64,000 bases of DNA from Macrothele yani (taxonomy: Eukaryota; Arthropoda; Arachnida; Araneae; Macrothelidae): positions 72,130,971 through 72,194,970 of the forward strand of contig CM077022.1 in assembly GCA_039090855.1 (NCBI GenBank), read 5' to 3'. The notes below the pieces were generated by a model. The model worked only from the letters and a program-made list of their open reading frames with translations. It was not told where the DNA came from and made no database searches. Position numbers and translations under genes: made by a program. Positions 43,829-54,931 of the stretch are shown here, piece after piece (the first letter of the stretch is position 1; every line of letters starts with the position of its first letter).

Positions 43829-45531
43829 GAAACAAGTTAGTGAAATCATGCAATGCATTGATTATGATACGCTTTCCAACATACTAGAAATCATTACTCA
43901 AGCTATTACTCAAGTTAGGAGGAAAATGGCTGTGGAATAAATATCACTCATGTGCCCTGACCTTTGATCCCATTTCGATGATATTCAACAGAACTGGTTC
44001 AGTATACCTCCGAAATAACACGATAAAGTTTTGTCGCAATCGAAGCAATTTTACGTAAGTTATGATGCATAAGGGCTATGGAATAGATCCCATTCTGTGT
44101 CCTAACCTTTGACCCATTTCAGCCATTTTCAATAGGATTCGTCCCCAGGCAGGCCCCTACAACATACTAACATTTCATCCAAATCGAAACATTTTTACAT
44201 AAGTTATGACGCATAATGACAATGGAAGTGATTCCGCTCCCGTGTCCTGACCTGTGACCCCCATTTCGCCCGATTTTCAATAGGGTTTGTCCCCAGGTGA
44301 TCACCTACCACATACTAAAATTTAATCGAAATCAAACCTTTTTTACGTTAGTTATGACGCATAAGAACAGTGGAATGGATCCCGCTCCTTTGTCCTTACC
44401 TTTGACCCCATTTCGTTTACTTTCAATAGGGTTCCTTCCCAGGTGTTCCCCTACCACATATTAAAATTTCATCGAAATCGAACGATTTTTACGCGAGTTA
44501 TCGTGCAGACGAACATACGCACACAACGCGTGACGTAATGAGGCAGATGGGAATCGCGACCATCTGTTCGCAAGAGTGTGACGTCATAAAACTTTAATAG
44601 GATCTGCACATTTGTTTGTCTACTGACGTCATGAAAATACAGGTCGCGCCATCTTTTTTCTGGACAATTAATGCGTTCACAAGGATGATAATTTGGACAT
44701 CGATTAAAATAGCTTCATTTTTTAACTTGGAATACCTAATATTTTCTAAAACATAACCATAATTATGCAATCCAACATTTATTTGTCTACTGACGTCATC
44801 AAAGTACAGGTCGCGCCATCCTTTTTCTGGTTTCAACACCACCAAAGAAAAAGTTATTGATTTTTAATATAATTATGGTTATGTTTTAGAAAATACTAAG
44901 TATTCCAAGTTATATTAAGAAGTTATTTTAATCGATGTTCAAATTTTCATCCTTGGGAACACATTAATTGTGAAGGAAATGTGTACAAAAGTTTTACCAT
45001 TGGAAGTATAGGAAGCAAAATTACTTGACGTCCACCTTAATAATATGGGATGACGGCGATGGAATGGATCGCAATCCTATGTCCTGACTTTTGACCCCAT
45101 TTCATCCATTTTCAATAGTGTTCGTTCCCAGGTGGTCCCCTACCACATACTGAAATTTCATCGAAATCGAACCATTTTTACGCACGTTATGACGCATAAT
45201 GTCCTGACCTTTGATCCCAATTCACCCATTTTGAATAGGATTCGTCTCCAGGTGGTCCCCTACCACATAGTAAAATTTCATTGAAATCGAACCATATTTA
45301 CGCACGTTGTGACGCATAAGTGCAATGGAATGGATCCCGCTCCTACGTCATGACCTTTGACCCCATTTGTCCCATTTTCAATAGGGTTCGTCCCCAGGTG
45401 GTCCCCTACCACATACTAAAATTTAATCAAAATCGAACCATTTATACGCCAGTTATCGTGCGGACAGACGGACGGACGGACAAAGCTGGAGCACATACGC
45501 TTCTTCAGCCTACGATTGGAAAGCGTAAAAA
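43829..45531 (-). repeat. ~1.7 kb internally repetitive element (R2), copy B, inverted
   Basis: Reverse complement is colinear with 25966-27613: same first unit (gtccgtc run, tttacgctttccaa), same central non-repetitive block (tcattacgtcacgc, gatggtcgcgattcccatct) and same last unit ending gcatgatttcact-aacttgttt. Direct repeats of 35 bp flank it (43794-43828 and 45532-45566). Both belong to the monomer array, so the element appears inserted there with a long target duplication. A secondary ~430-bp palindromic element is nested inside it at about 44612-45045. No long frame spans it. Confidence 0.82.
44612..45045. mobile_element. Nested palindromic MITE-like element
   Basis: Arms of about 100 bp: 44664-44766 (aatggcattaatt-type start, ggacatcgattaaaatagct, acataaccataattat) and 44871-44973 (taattatggttatgttttag, ttttaatcgatgttcaaatt). 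The right end ttccattggaagtataggaa ... gacgtccaccttaa is the same terminus as the MITE at 1217-2862. The motif tacaggtcgcgccatc occurs twice. Confidence 0.7.
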
Positions 45532-45600
45532 ATAGCCTTCGACATAAATGGAATCGAAAGGTAAAATAATTTTTCAATCGGATGTTTAGAATAGATGTTT
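45532..45600 (-). repeat. Monomer array, right part beyond element R2
   Basis: Starts with the second copy of the 35-bp direct repeat (gacataaatggaatcgaaag). It continues tttttcaatcggatgtttag, which is the complement of 15490-15560 in the main array. Confidence 0.7.
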
Positions 45601-45603
45601 AGA

Positions 45604-46080
45604 GGAGCAGATAAATCATGAATGGAATACGGGATTACACCATACAATACAAATTTTGAGTATGTGAATCCGTTTTTTGGTGTAAATGTGACATGGAAAC
45701 GGATTCACATCTTCAAAATTTGTATTGTATCCCGTATTCCATTCATGATTTACCTGCTCCTCCGGGCAATCACAGGATAGAATTCTTAACCTCCAGATTC
45801 GCTGAACATGAATGCCAGTTGCTTCGACTTAGCGAATCCTGTGATGGTTATGTTCAAATTAATCGGAAACTTGAGACTTGGTCGTTCTCGGTGGTGTAGT
45901 GGTTAGCATACTCGGGTGCTATCCGGGAGACGCGGATCCGATTCCCGCTCCAGGACGACGAAATTTTCAAGTTTTCGGATATTATCTGACTTACCATCCA
46001 TGTCATATTTACACCAAAAAACGGATTCACATCTTCAAAATTTGTATTGTATGGTGTAATTCCGTATTCCATTCATGGTT
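45604..46080. repeat. Palindrome plus third arm around a tRNA-Asp-like core
   Basis: Arms 45604-45680 and 45690-45762 are inverted (aatcatgaatggaatacggg / cccgtattccattcatgatt). A third copy of the right arm is at 46003-46080. Between them lie a second hairpin (atcacaggat ... atcctgtgat, 45771-45855) and a tRNA-like unit at 45889-45966. The unit has gtcgttc/ggacgac acceptor-like ends, tggtgtagtggttagcat A box and gatccgattccc B box. The T arm does not fit a functional tRNA. Confidence 0.68.
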
Positions 46081-46225
46081 CCAAACAACTAAGTATGCAT
46101 AACAGTAGATCACTATACTAACACTGAAATAAATACAAAAACACATCTTTGCACCACTAGCGGGTCATTTTAAATTCCAAAAAACAAAATGTGTACAACA
46201 ATAAAACACTAATTAATCCACATAA

Positions 46226-46780
46226 TTGACGTGGATTAGGAACATCAGAACAGAAGTCCTCGCTCTTTCCACGTTTGTAAGTGAGTCACGGAAAAATTAT
46301 CATCGGCTGCCACCGGGAATCGAACCCAGGGTCTTCCAGTTACGCGCCGGACATGCTACCACTGCACCACAGAGGCCTCGAATTCTCCAGACTCACAAAC
46401 GACTAACTGCCAAACTACATGGCAGGCTGCTTCTTGGAGCCCCGCACAATGCTGGGGATTCACCAAAGACGGTAAACAGCAACTAAGCAAATAACTAGGA
46501 GGTAATCTCAGCATTGTGCTGGGCTCATAAGCAGCAACTGAAGTATAACTTGGTGAATCCCCAGCATCGTGCGGGGCTCCAAGAAGCAACCTGCCATGTG
46601 ATTTTGCAGTTAGTCGTTTGTGAGTCTGGAGAATTTGAGGCCGCTGTGGTGCAGTGATAGCATGTCCAGCGCGTAACTGGAAGTCCTGGGATCGATTCCC
46701 GGTGGTGGCCGATGAGAATTTTTCCGTGACTCACTTTCAAACGTGGAAAGAGCGATAACTTCTATTTGATGAATAAAACG
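46226..46780. mobile_element. Fold-back of two SINE-3 units head to head
   Basis: The left arm (46226-46482) reads, reversed, as the right arm (46543-46780). Both contain cgctctttccacgttt...gtgagtcacggaaaaatt and a tRNA-like core. In the right arm the core is ggccgctgtggtgcagtgat with B box ggatcgattcccgg. Both also contain gccccgcac-type ends near the centre. The 60-bp centre has little structure. Single-core relatives are at 50838 and 55145. Confidence 0.78.
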
Positions 46781-47900
46781 CGATACCAAAAATATTCTAA
46801 AACACTTGTACAAAGCATAAAAAATTCCCAGTACTAAACAATCTCAACGTAGACTAAGGCTCCTGTGGCCATCCTTAATCATACATGTATGCACATAATA
46901 GGGATGCTGGGGGACCTCTAAAAGCTTCTTGTCCAGGGCCCAAAACCGTGTCTGGGTGTGCTACTGCCAAATACCGTAAGACACCTTCAGAAATCTTGTA
47001 CTTTCCTTGCCTCGCCTCGTAAATGCTATTTAGTCGCCATGCAGAGAACCAGCGAAATATTCGGCAGATAGTCATAATGTCTTGGCTCTTCGGCGTATTT
47101 TGGGCAACCTAAATTTTGTTCTTTGGTGGATTAAGATCAAAAACTGTGAAGCATTTTGTTAAAAGACTGAGCCTGTTAGCTTTGTGTCAAATGAGCTGAA
47201 ATTCTGCGAAGAGTTATTTACAGGTGAAACTTCATACAAATGCTGAAAAATACTGCTCATGCACCTTGCGACCAAGTAAATTAATAATAACAAAATTGTG
47301 ATACATATTACACTGGCATCAGAAGCATTACACAGCTCCTAGAAAGTGCCCATGCGCCTTTCAAGCTCTGAAACCTTACATACTTTCAGCAAAATTTGCG
47401 CATGCGCATTTCACAAATTGCGGTTTTTCTGGAATGTTATGCAAATCACTGTAATGTGTTGCTCAAAGTTTTCAGTTATTCCATGCTCCACAAAACTTTA
47501 AAAAAATAAAAATTTGAACTTATCCAGGAAATCCTAAAACGTACGACATATTTCTAAAGGTGGTGTTGCCAGTAATGCTGCATTTGCACAGTTCTGTTCC
47601 TGTTCAGATACTGAGATGCCAGTAAGTAAATTTCACATGTGGCTAGTGGAATTTACACGTATATATGAACACATAACTATGAAGATTACACGCACGAACA
47701 CGCACTGTTAAAAATCGGTACTTAGAAATAAGCAAAATGTACTCGTTTTTGAGTACATTCTGGGCTTATAATAGCTCCGAGTACTTGTGTCTCATTTTTT
47801 GAAAAGACACGTACTCATTTTGAGTACATACAGGGAATCAATTGTGAGTATATCTGGTATTTCTAATTTGAAATATATGTACTAAAAAAAATCCTTATAT
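46781..47900. other. Unassigned sequence
   Basis: Nothing recognised. A short repeated gtactcattttgagtacat-like motif occurs near 47740-47830. Confidence 0.35.
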
Positions 47901-47908
47901 TTCAAATA

Positions 47909-47982
47909 TACGTGCTCTAACTTTAGTTTCTGTGCCCTTTTGGGCAAGGCACAGAGAAACTGGACGAAGTTAGAGCACGAGA
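47909..47982. repeat. Hairpin, ~31-bp arms
   Basis: cgtgctctaactttagtttc pairs with gaaactggacgaagttagag-cacg around an 11-base loop (cttttgggcaa). The pairing has one small interruption. Confidence 0.8.
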
Positions 47983-47984
47983 GT

Positions 47985-48056
47985 ACACTAGATGGCACCA
48001 CCATGAAGCACACTAGATAGAACCACCATGAAGCACACTAGATGGTGCCACCGTAC
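47985..48056 (+). repeat. 25-bp tandem repeat, about three units
   Basis: cacactagatggcaccaccatgaag-like units follow the hairpin directly. Confidence 0.75.
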
Positions 48057-48227
48057 GGTTTTTTCACATAGAAGGCAGAGAGAAATTAAGGGGAGGGCTT
48101 AGGAACTTTAACCGGGGGATTCCTAATCGGGGGCTGTCACTTAACATGCTTGTCCGATGCACGGCGGATATTCAGTGGTTGTTAAAAATCCACACCGCAA
48201 CGGAGAGCCCCCAGGTTCAAGTCTATC

Positions 48228-48790
48228 AGGCTAGGTTTTAACCTGGGGTCCTCCATCAGTAGTCTGAATCTCTAACCACTAAGCCATCCGCGGCTCGATT
48301 TCAAATCTGGAATACGTGTACTCCATACATACTCACTTATTCATAGAATCAACTGGAAGTATATTATTCGATGGCACATCTAAGATAAGAGATATACTCG
48401 TTGTGACATGCTGGGCAAATGGACCACACAATTTTATGACAAATATAGTGATGAAGCGACAATATATTATTTATGAGATTGACACTTAATGTAAAAACGT
48501 ACACAAAGATACTTTATGCATAATTAAATTACTTATGATCAGTGACTTTGTTGTACTAATTATTTATGTGTGTCACTTTACACATTTATTAAACAATTTC
48601 TCTTGAAATCTATAATATTTAAATGAAGTAATACGAAAATATATTTATATTTATTGACGCAGTTATTTGTAAGTACGTATGGTTACTTATATTTGAGCAT
48701 GTCATGTACTCGTTTATGATACGATTGTACTTAAAAAAAACAGAGCAGGTTCAGGTTCTCATTTTTAAGGAGATATTTTTTAAGAGTGTA
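48228..48790. repeat. Dispersed repeat R1, copy 2 (no SINE)
   Basis: Colinear with 10468-11257 over its full length. It lacks the SINE-1 at the position acttaaaaaaaacagagcag (about 48733), giving a natural empty site. A SINE-2-like piece (gtccgatgcacggcggatat, minus) lies just before it at about 48140-48182. Confidence 0.85.
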
Positions 48791-49813
48791 CCCGGATGTC
48801 CACACGGTGCAACAGGAAACGAGATTCATCGTACCAGACGACCTTCTTCCATTCATTCAAAGTCGAATGAGTTTTGATGCTCGCGTGCTCATTGTGGGTG
48901 CTTTCGACGGTGCATCAAAGTCAGCATGGGCATGTTATATTCAATTAAAATAATTTTATTTCCAACAGCCACTTGGATCGGCCTGCGGCTACGCAGTCCC
49001 ATTTTCGGCAGGGTTCTATGCACTGTGAGTTGTGACACATTACTCCACTCACCAGCATTCAAATTACCGGTGAGTTGCCCCACAATATCCTTTTCGTTGG
49101 CTCGTATTATACGGAATAGGCTTCGCTTGCCTCTATAGCATCAATTGGTCGTGGTGGGCATGCACCTTGCCAGCGGTTAGTGGTTCTTCCTCCTCGGACC
49201 ACTTTTTGAAGGTACTAACCACGGTTGACTGTGAGCACCCACAAGCCTCGACGCATCGGAAATTATTTGTCCCGTTCGTCTGGCCATTACAATTTGGCCT
49301 TTGTCAAATCCTTTTAAGTCCGCTGCCTTTCCGATCTGAAGAACAAAAATAACACTGATTAACAGAGATCAGATCAGATCATATGTAGAGAATTTTAGGA
49401 AGGGAGTGTCTGACCCCAGGTCTTAAACAACCCTTAGAAATAGGAAGCTAGGAGATTTTGACTAGAGTGCCCGACAGGAAAGTGACACGGAAGCGAGGTA
49501 GAAGACGCCCTTATTTACTACCGGGTGGCCAGTACGCGGGGTCCGACGGCTTAACGTGCCCGTCCGACGCACAGCGGATATTTAGTGAATCGAGCGTTCG
49601 TAATTGCTTGGATCGAACCTGAGGTCCTTTCCGTGACAATCACGAATGTTGCCCACTAGGCCACCCGCTGCCCTGATTAACAGAACTCAGTATCAGATGT
49701 TATATACACCATTTCACGACCTTCACACGCGCCGTCGTTTACGTGCAGTTGCTTCGATTTGCATAACAACGCGCAGGTCATAATGTTTTCTTTTTCCTTC
49801 GGTGTGTGTGTTA
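48790..49813 (-). pseudogene. Tc1-like family E element with SINE-2 inside, truncated transposase
   Basis: Reverse complement starts cacacacaccgaaggaaaaa, then the same leader as 37873-38000. Coding follows from about 49330: DLKGFDKGQIVMARRTGQIIS-type HTH remains, RANEKDIVGQLTGNLNAGEWS, SNVSQLTVHRTLPKMGLRSR. A ~36-bp insertion follows, then LMHRRKHPQ and VVWYDESRFLLHRVDIR. It ends abruptly just after the first catalytic Asp motif, as does its relative at 38340. SINE-2 at 49367-49672 is inserted in the leader. Confidence 0.75.
49367..49672 (-). mobile_element. SINE-2 (minus) inside a Tc1 leader
   Basis: Flanked by ctgattaacaga at 49355-49366 and 49673-49684. Begins with the reversed gatct tail (agatcagatcagatcatatg) and ends with the complement of the tRNA-like head (aggccacccgctgcc). 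Confidence 0.93.
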
Positions 49814-49845
49814 TAACGGAACTTTTTTTTAACACGGATAGGCCG

Positions 49846-50066
49846 ACCTTTTTTTATGATTGGAGGTTTAACGACCACCGTGAGCAACTCCATGTGCTAT
49901 AAGCAGTTGCCCGTCCCTAATTTAGGGTCACTGGTTCCAGAGAAGGGAGAGAGCCAGTGCCGTAAGACAAACACAACATCCATGCCTCACCGGGATTCGA
50001 ACCCGGACCCCTTTCGGACGAATGATCAGAAGCCATCGCTTAGACCACTGCCCACCGGGGCGGCGC
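49846..50066 (-). mobile_element. SINE-1 (minus)
   Basis: T-rich end, body complement (ggtttaacgaccaccgtgag), B box complement cgggattcgaacccg and head complement ccaccggggcggc. Possible target duplication gccgacct/gccgatct. Confidence 0.9.
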
Positions 50067-50280
50067 CGATCTCTTGCATGAAAAATATAAAAAAACTAGA
50101 CTGAGTCCGTGTTAGAACCAGAAAATTTTTAGATTTCATTGAAAACTTCAGAATTCGCTGATTATTCTCAAGTTAATGTTATCTCCAACACTTACCGCAA
50201 GAAATAAAAGTACAGTGAAATCCCTTTAATACGATTTTGCAGGGACCGACGCAAATTAGCGTCTTAAACGGGAAAGCGTT

Positions 50281-50443
50281 TTGACGTGCCTGCACCGCAG
50301 GACGCACATGAGATATAGGCAGATAACAGCGAGAGCATACGTCCGCGTAGCTCAGTTGGGAGAGCGACTTATTCCGGAATGAAGGGACCCGGGTTCAATG
50401 CCCGGCGTGGACAAAAATGACGGATAAATTTACTTCGTTACAG
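50281..50443 (+). mobile_element. SINE-4, tRNA-like unit, copy 1
   Basis: gacgtgcctgcaccgcagga precedes a tRNA-like sequence at 50341-50413 (gtccgcgtagctcagttggg; gggttcaatgcccggcgtgg-aca). Then comes gataaatttacttcgtta. Acceptor and D arm are good, but the anticodon arm has only a 6-base loop. A very similar unit is at 52968-53131 in the same orientation. Repeated flanks show it is a SINE rather than a tRNA gene. Confidence 0.72.
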
Positions 50444-50837
50444 CGTATTAGCCGGAAATAGAAAATAAATAAAACTTACGCTACGTACCTTTGTATATGT
50501 CGGCTGCATATTCACGAAACTGTTGGAGAACACCAAAAATAATTATATTAAAAAAAAAAAAAAAGACAACAACAGAAAAAACACAATTCACTGTAGTCAC
50601 AAACTGTATTACAGCACAATATTAATTGAAACATCTCGACAAGCCTATTCAGTTAGCGGCGAGGAATAAGGGAATTTTCTGTCTAATCGAAGTAAACATC
50701 CAATAACTCATGTAACACGCGACTGACTCATTTTTTGCATAGTATTGCTATTCACCCGAATTCAAATGCACATGATGCTACAAAGCTAAGCGCTTATTAA
50801 GCGGGATTCAAAGCGTATGAAATAGGGTATATTTGTA

Positions 50838-51060
50838 TCAAACCGAAGTCATCGCTCTTTCCACGTTTATAAGTGAGTCACGGAAAAATTCGAATCCCTC
50901 CAGACACACACGAGGCTGCTGTGGTGCGTTGGAAGCATATCCGGCGCGTAACTGGAAGACCCTGGGTTCGATTCCCGGTGACTGCGAATTTTTCCGTGAC
51001 TCACTTATAAACGTGGAAAGAGCGATGACTTCTGTTTGATGTTCCTAGTCCACGTCAAAT
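50838..51060 (+). mobile_element. SINE-3 flanked by ~52-bp inverted arms
   Basis: The arms 50840-50893 (tcatcgctctttccacgttt...cacggaaaaattcg) and 50985-51038 (cgaatttttccgtgactcac...cgtggaaagagcgatga) are near-perfect inverted repeats. They enclose a tRNA-like core with A box gctgtggtgcgttggaagc and B box gggttcgattcccgg. A DNA-transposon-like shape around a Pol III core. Confidence 0.8.
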
Positions 51061-51210
51061 GTCGGTATATTTGTACTTATTTATTTGCCTCTCAATCCAA
51101 GGGACTGCGTGAAAAATGTATACTAAGCGGGAAATCGTATTAAACGTAAGCGGTTTCACTGTACATAACTTTAAACACGGCAAAAATATGTTGTTGTTTT
51201 TTCTTCTTCT

Positions 51211-51248
<38 letters not shown>

Positions 51249-52967
51249 TCGTCATCATCACATGCATGGACTTTTCCCTCTTTTTCGTTTGTAGAAAGAG
51301 AAACAAATTTATGGATAAAACTAGGTGACGATTCGCACCTCAACCTTATTTTTATCATCCTGTGAAATGTACCAGCATCAGATTCACCTTTAATTAATTG
51401 TAGCTGTCATCAAATGCCTTGAATTTTTATCTTGGCTTAGCCCTTTCGATTGAAAGCTCGATTCTTAATGAGATAAAAGCCCTATTTAATATTCCTATTA
51501 GGGACTCTAATGGAGTGTAATTACACGAAACTGTAAAAGGATTTTAAAAGAATGTTTCTTCATTGTGCAACGTTTATTGAGTTTGCATTAAGCTTAATAT
51601 TGTGCTGAAACAATTATGCGCAACACTAATGCGAAAGTAAGAACAAAAGACAATAGATTGAGTGTCTAAAGGCGCACTCTTGATATCGAAGAGACAAATG
51701 CTTCTTCCTCTCTTGTGTTAATTCATTTTCAGAGAACTGGTCTCGATAAGAAGAGGAGGAGAGTTAATTTGCTGCGAACGCCGATCGCCGTTGTTCCAAT
51801 AAGGACTCCAACAGTGGGATGGCATAGAAGATGTCAGCAAGCCGGGAGCTTTACAGAGAAGCTGACGGATCAGGGGGAAAATATGACCCAAGCTTGGAAA
51901 GGCGAGATCCATAAATTCTGACGACCGAATCCCTTCATAAGGGACTCCCAACACCCTGTACGGAATTCCATGGTGTTGAGGGGATTGAACTGATGCTGTT
52001 CCCCCCCCCCCATCTCTCTCCACTCACACACATAGCGTTTCCGCGAACTTATCACTGATGTAATATTCACCTACGTTGGGTCTGCGCCTTTCACAGCCAT
52101 GACCACTGGGTATTAAGCTTAGTGGCTCCGGCATGCTTGGAATGTGCAAACCCAAGAGTTAATTAAATTACTTGGCCATTAGTAAGTCAGCACATAAATG
52201 GAATATTTGGGCTGGCCAGTTCCGAAGCCCTCGGTATGTTGGAGACGGTAGAACAGAGGGTGGGGAGTTAGGGTGGCTGTGGAAGATTCAAACCTCGGAA
52301 GGCAGGAGTGCTACTTAGTGGTGTGATATAGATGGCTTTGCAAAAAGACGGATGGAATCTCCAGACAAAGCAGATTCGGAGCAGATAAGCTCCTGCGTGT
52401 CTCACTAATACCGTGACGAAGTGCGATGAGACACGGTTTGTACCTTGCCTGTTTTTATACATTTGACCGCATTATTCTACAAAAATGGCAATCCGTAGCA
52501 TTCGTAATTGCTCTGCAACACTTTGTATTAAATCTAAAATACATTCATATGCATGAAGTGACGAATTATAATTTCCGAATTTAGGATCCCGTGCTTTTGA
52601 GATTTATGCGTGAAAAGACGGGGGAAACGTTTTAATGAAAAAGGAGTTTTTCTTTGGATATTCAGAAAAAAAAAAAAATGCTCGTCAAAAATCTATGCAA
52701 AGGTAGGAATTGAAGCATCATCTTTTACAATGATGTTCAAATTCGGTAAGCACAACATTTCAGATTTTGGCAATTATCAGACCAATAAAACACCAGTTTA
52801 ACACAGTTTATAAAATACAGCTAGTCTCCGGTTAACACTTTTTTTTTTTGTAAGATCGTGGTGGTGTGTACTGAAAAAATTTTAATGTGATGACCATTGA
52901 ACGGATTTTTAGGTAAATAAATGTTTTCATGTAAAAACACATATTTTCCAAAATTCCGTATGTAAAT
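51061..52967. other. Unassigned sequence
   Basis: A T run of about 30 bases at 51212-51243 and a C run near 52001 are the only local structure. No gene recognised. Confidence 0.35.
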
Positions 52968-53131
52968 TGTGACGTGCCTGCACCGCAGGACGCACATGAG
53001 ATAAAGGCAGATAGCAGCGAGAGCATACGTCCGCGTAGCTCAGTTGGGAAAGCGACTTATTCCGGAATGAGAGGACCCGGGTTCGATGCTCGGCGTGGGC
53101 AAAAATCACGGAGAAATTTACTTCGTTATAA
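52968..53131 (+). mobile_element. SINE-4, tRNA-like unit, copy 2
   Basis: Same order as the copy at 50281: cctgcaccgcaggacgcaca, gtccgcgtagctcagttggg, B box gggttcgatgctcgg, aaatttacttcgtta. Confidence 0.75.
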
Positions 53132-53990
53132 AATACAGGGTATCTTTACACATTTTAAAAACTTTTTTGATAAGAAATTGCAGAAAATAAAAGAAGTGCA
53201 AAGAGTTGAAACTGCGTGTTAGATGAAGACGAAAGAAACATCTGCTGCAGCTAACTATCGTCTGCTAAGGAAATAGCGTATTCTCAAAAAAAATATTCGT
53301 ATTCTGTAACTGAAAAACGCCGTAAAAATTAGGGAATTAGCCTTTCTAAATGCAAAATAAACAATATTATTAATAATAGAGGGAAAAATCGTCAAGCATT
53401 GCTTTTATCAGGAGAAAGAACACCGAACGAATATCCAAAGAAGGTACGGACTTTTAGGACTATTTCAAAAGTAAGGTCTCTGGTCTTAAAAGAAATTCCG
53501 CTGGCCCAGAAAGCAATTGCTCAGTCATTAAGATCTCTGTATCAATTGTACAAACAAAAAATATCTGTATCAACTGTAATACAGATTTGAATCTGAAAAA
53601 ACCCCAAAAAGAACATAATGTTTACCGCCTTTCGTCGTAGCACGTGGCTGAGCGCAGAACACGGTGTAGACTTCTCTATGAAAATCACTTAGCCGAAGAC
53701 AGATGAAAATTTTTTGTGACTATTAATACATAAACGACTGTAACAAAAAAGGTCGATTTGCTATCGCAAAAGAGAAGAAAAAGACTTACAAATTTGGTTC
53801 CAAGTATCCAAAGGTTTCAGTAAATGATTCATGATTATTTCTGGTTTCTCGTACAATGGTAATATAAAATAAAGAAAAGTTGAAAAGAATGTTAAAATCA
53901 GGGGCTCCGACTTCACCAAATTATTGAGGGGGCAGGCGTGAAGGGATCAGAAGTGGGAGGGGCATGTCTCTTCCATTGTCAGTAGGAAAA
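53132..53990. other. Unassigned sequence
   Basis: No gene or repeat recognised; AT-rich. Confidence 0.35.
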
Positions 53991-53992
53991 TC

Positions 53993-54052
53993 AAACAGAG
54001 GTCATCGCTCTTTCCACGTTTATAAGTGAGTCACGGAAAAATTCTCGTTGGC
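53993..54052 (-). repeat. Solo arm of SINE-3
   Basis: tcatcgctctttccacgttt and ataagtgagtcacggaaaaa match the left arm at 50840. The core and second arm are absent and a 242-bp tandem repeat starts right after. Confidence 0.8.
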
Positions 54053-54061
54053 CGCCCTGTT

Positions 54062-54706
54062 ATGCCCTGTTATCTTAGAAATCTAGATTTAGGTTCATAG
54101 TCCAAAGAAAGATGTATCAAATGGAACATTTAAGAAAGAAATAATTTTATTTTAAACATTTATTATATTACTGGAAAATCGTTCTAAAAATGTGTTAACA
54201 CCCTTTGTACACATTTTCCAGAATTAAAAATCTCTCAAAAACAATAATTGGACTATGGAAAGCAGTGGAGGAGAGCATAAAATATCACTACCAATTTCAA
54301 GAAATGCCCTGTTATCTTAGAAATCTAGATTTAGGTTCATAGTCCAAAGAAAGATGTATCAAATGGAACATTTAAGAAAGAAATAATTTTATTTGAAACA
54401 TTTATTATATTACTGGAAAATCGTTCTAAAAATGTGTTAACACCCTTTGTACACATTTTCCAGAATTAAAAATCTCCCAAAAACAATAATTGGACTATGG
54501 AAAGCAGTGGAGGAGAGCATAAAATATCACTACCAATTTCAAGAAATGCCCTGTTATCTTAGAAATCTAGATTTAGGTTCATATCCAAAGAAAGAGGTAT
54601 CAAATGGAACATTTAAGAAAGAAATAATTTTATTTTAAACATTTATTATATTGCTGGAAAATCGTTCTAAAAATGTGTCAACATCCTTTGTACATATTTT
54701 CCCCGA
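54062..54706 (+). repeat. 242-bp tandem repeat, 2.7 units
   Basis: Units start at 54062, 54304 and 54546 (atgccctgttatcttagaaa). They contain atttattatattactggaaa and gtggaggagagcataaaata. Units one and two are almost identical and the third stops after gtacatatttt. The frame within it has no recognisable motif. Confidence 0.88.
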
Positions 54707-54931
54707 TTCCGTAATAAATACATACAGAGGTGTGAAAATTATCAGAATAATTGGAAATTTTGTGCAAAAAACCAGTTAAGTCAATGAAATACTCCTATAT
54801 TTCAATATATATATATATATTTAAATAAGTAGTATTTTATTTTATTTTTTTATTTCGGTGTGATAATGTACACCAGATCATATCCCTTTGCAATAATCAA
54901 ATACACACATTTTATGACTGGATAACCTCTA

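Noticed and set aside
45889..45966. Possible tRNA-Asp/Gly gene
   Set aside because: The acceptor ends pair, but the T arm does not pair and is not adjacent to the acceptor. It is embedded in a palindromic repeat.
50341..50413. Possible functional tRNA gene
   Set aside because: D and acceptor arms look good, but the anticodon loop is 6 bases and the same flanks occur around the unit at 53028, so it is a SINE head.
54447..54638. ORF within the 242-bp tandem repeat
   Set aside because: Repeats with the unit and has no recognisable domain.
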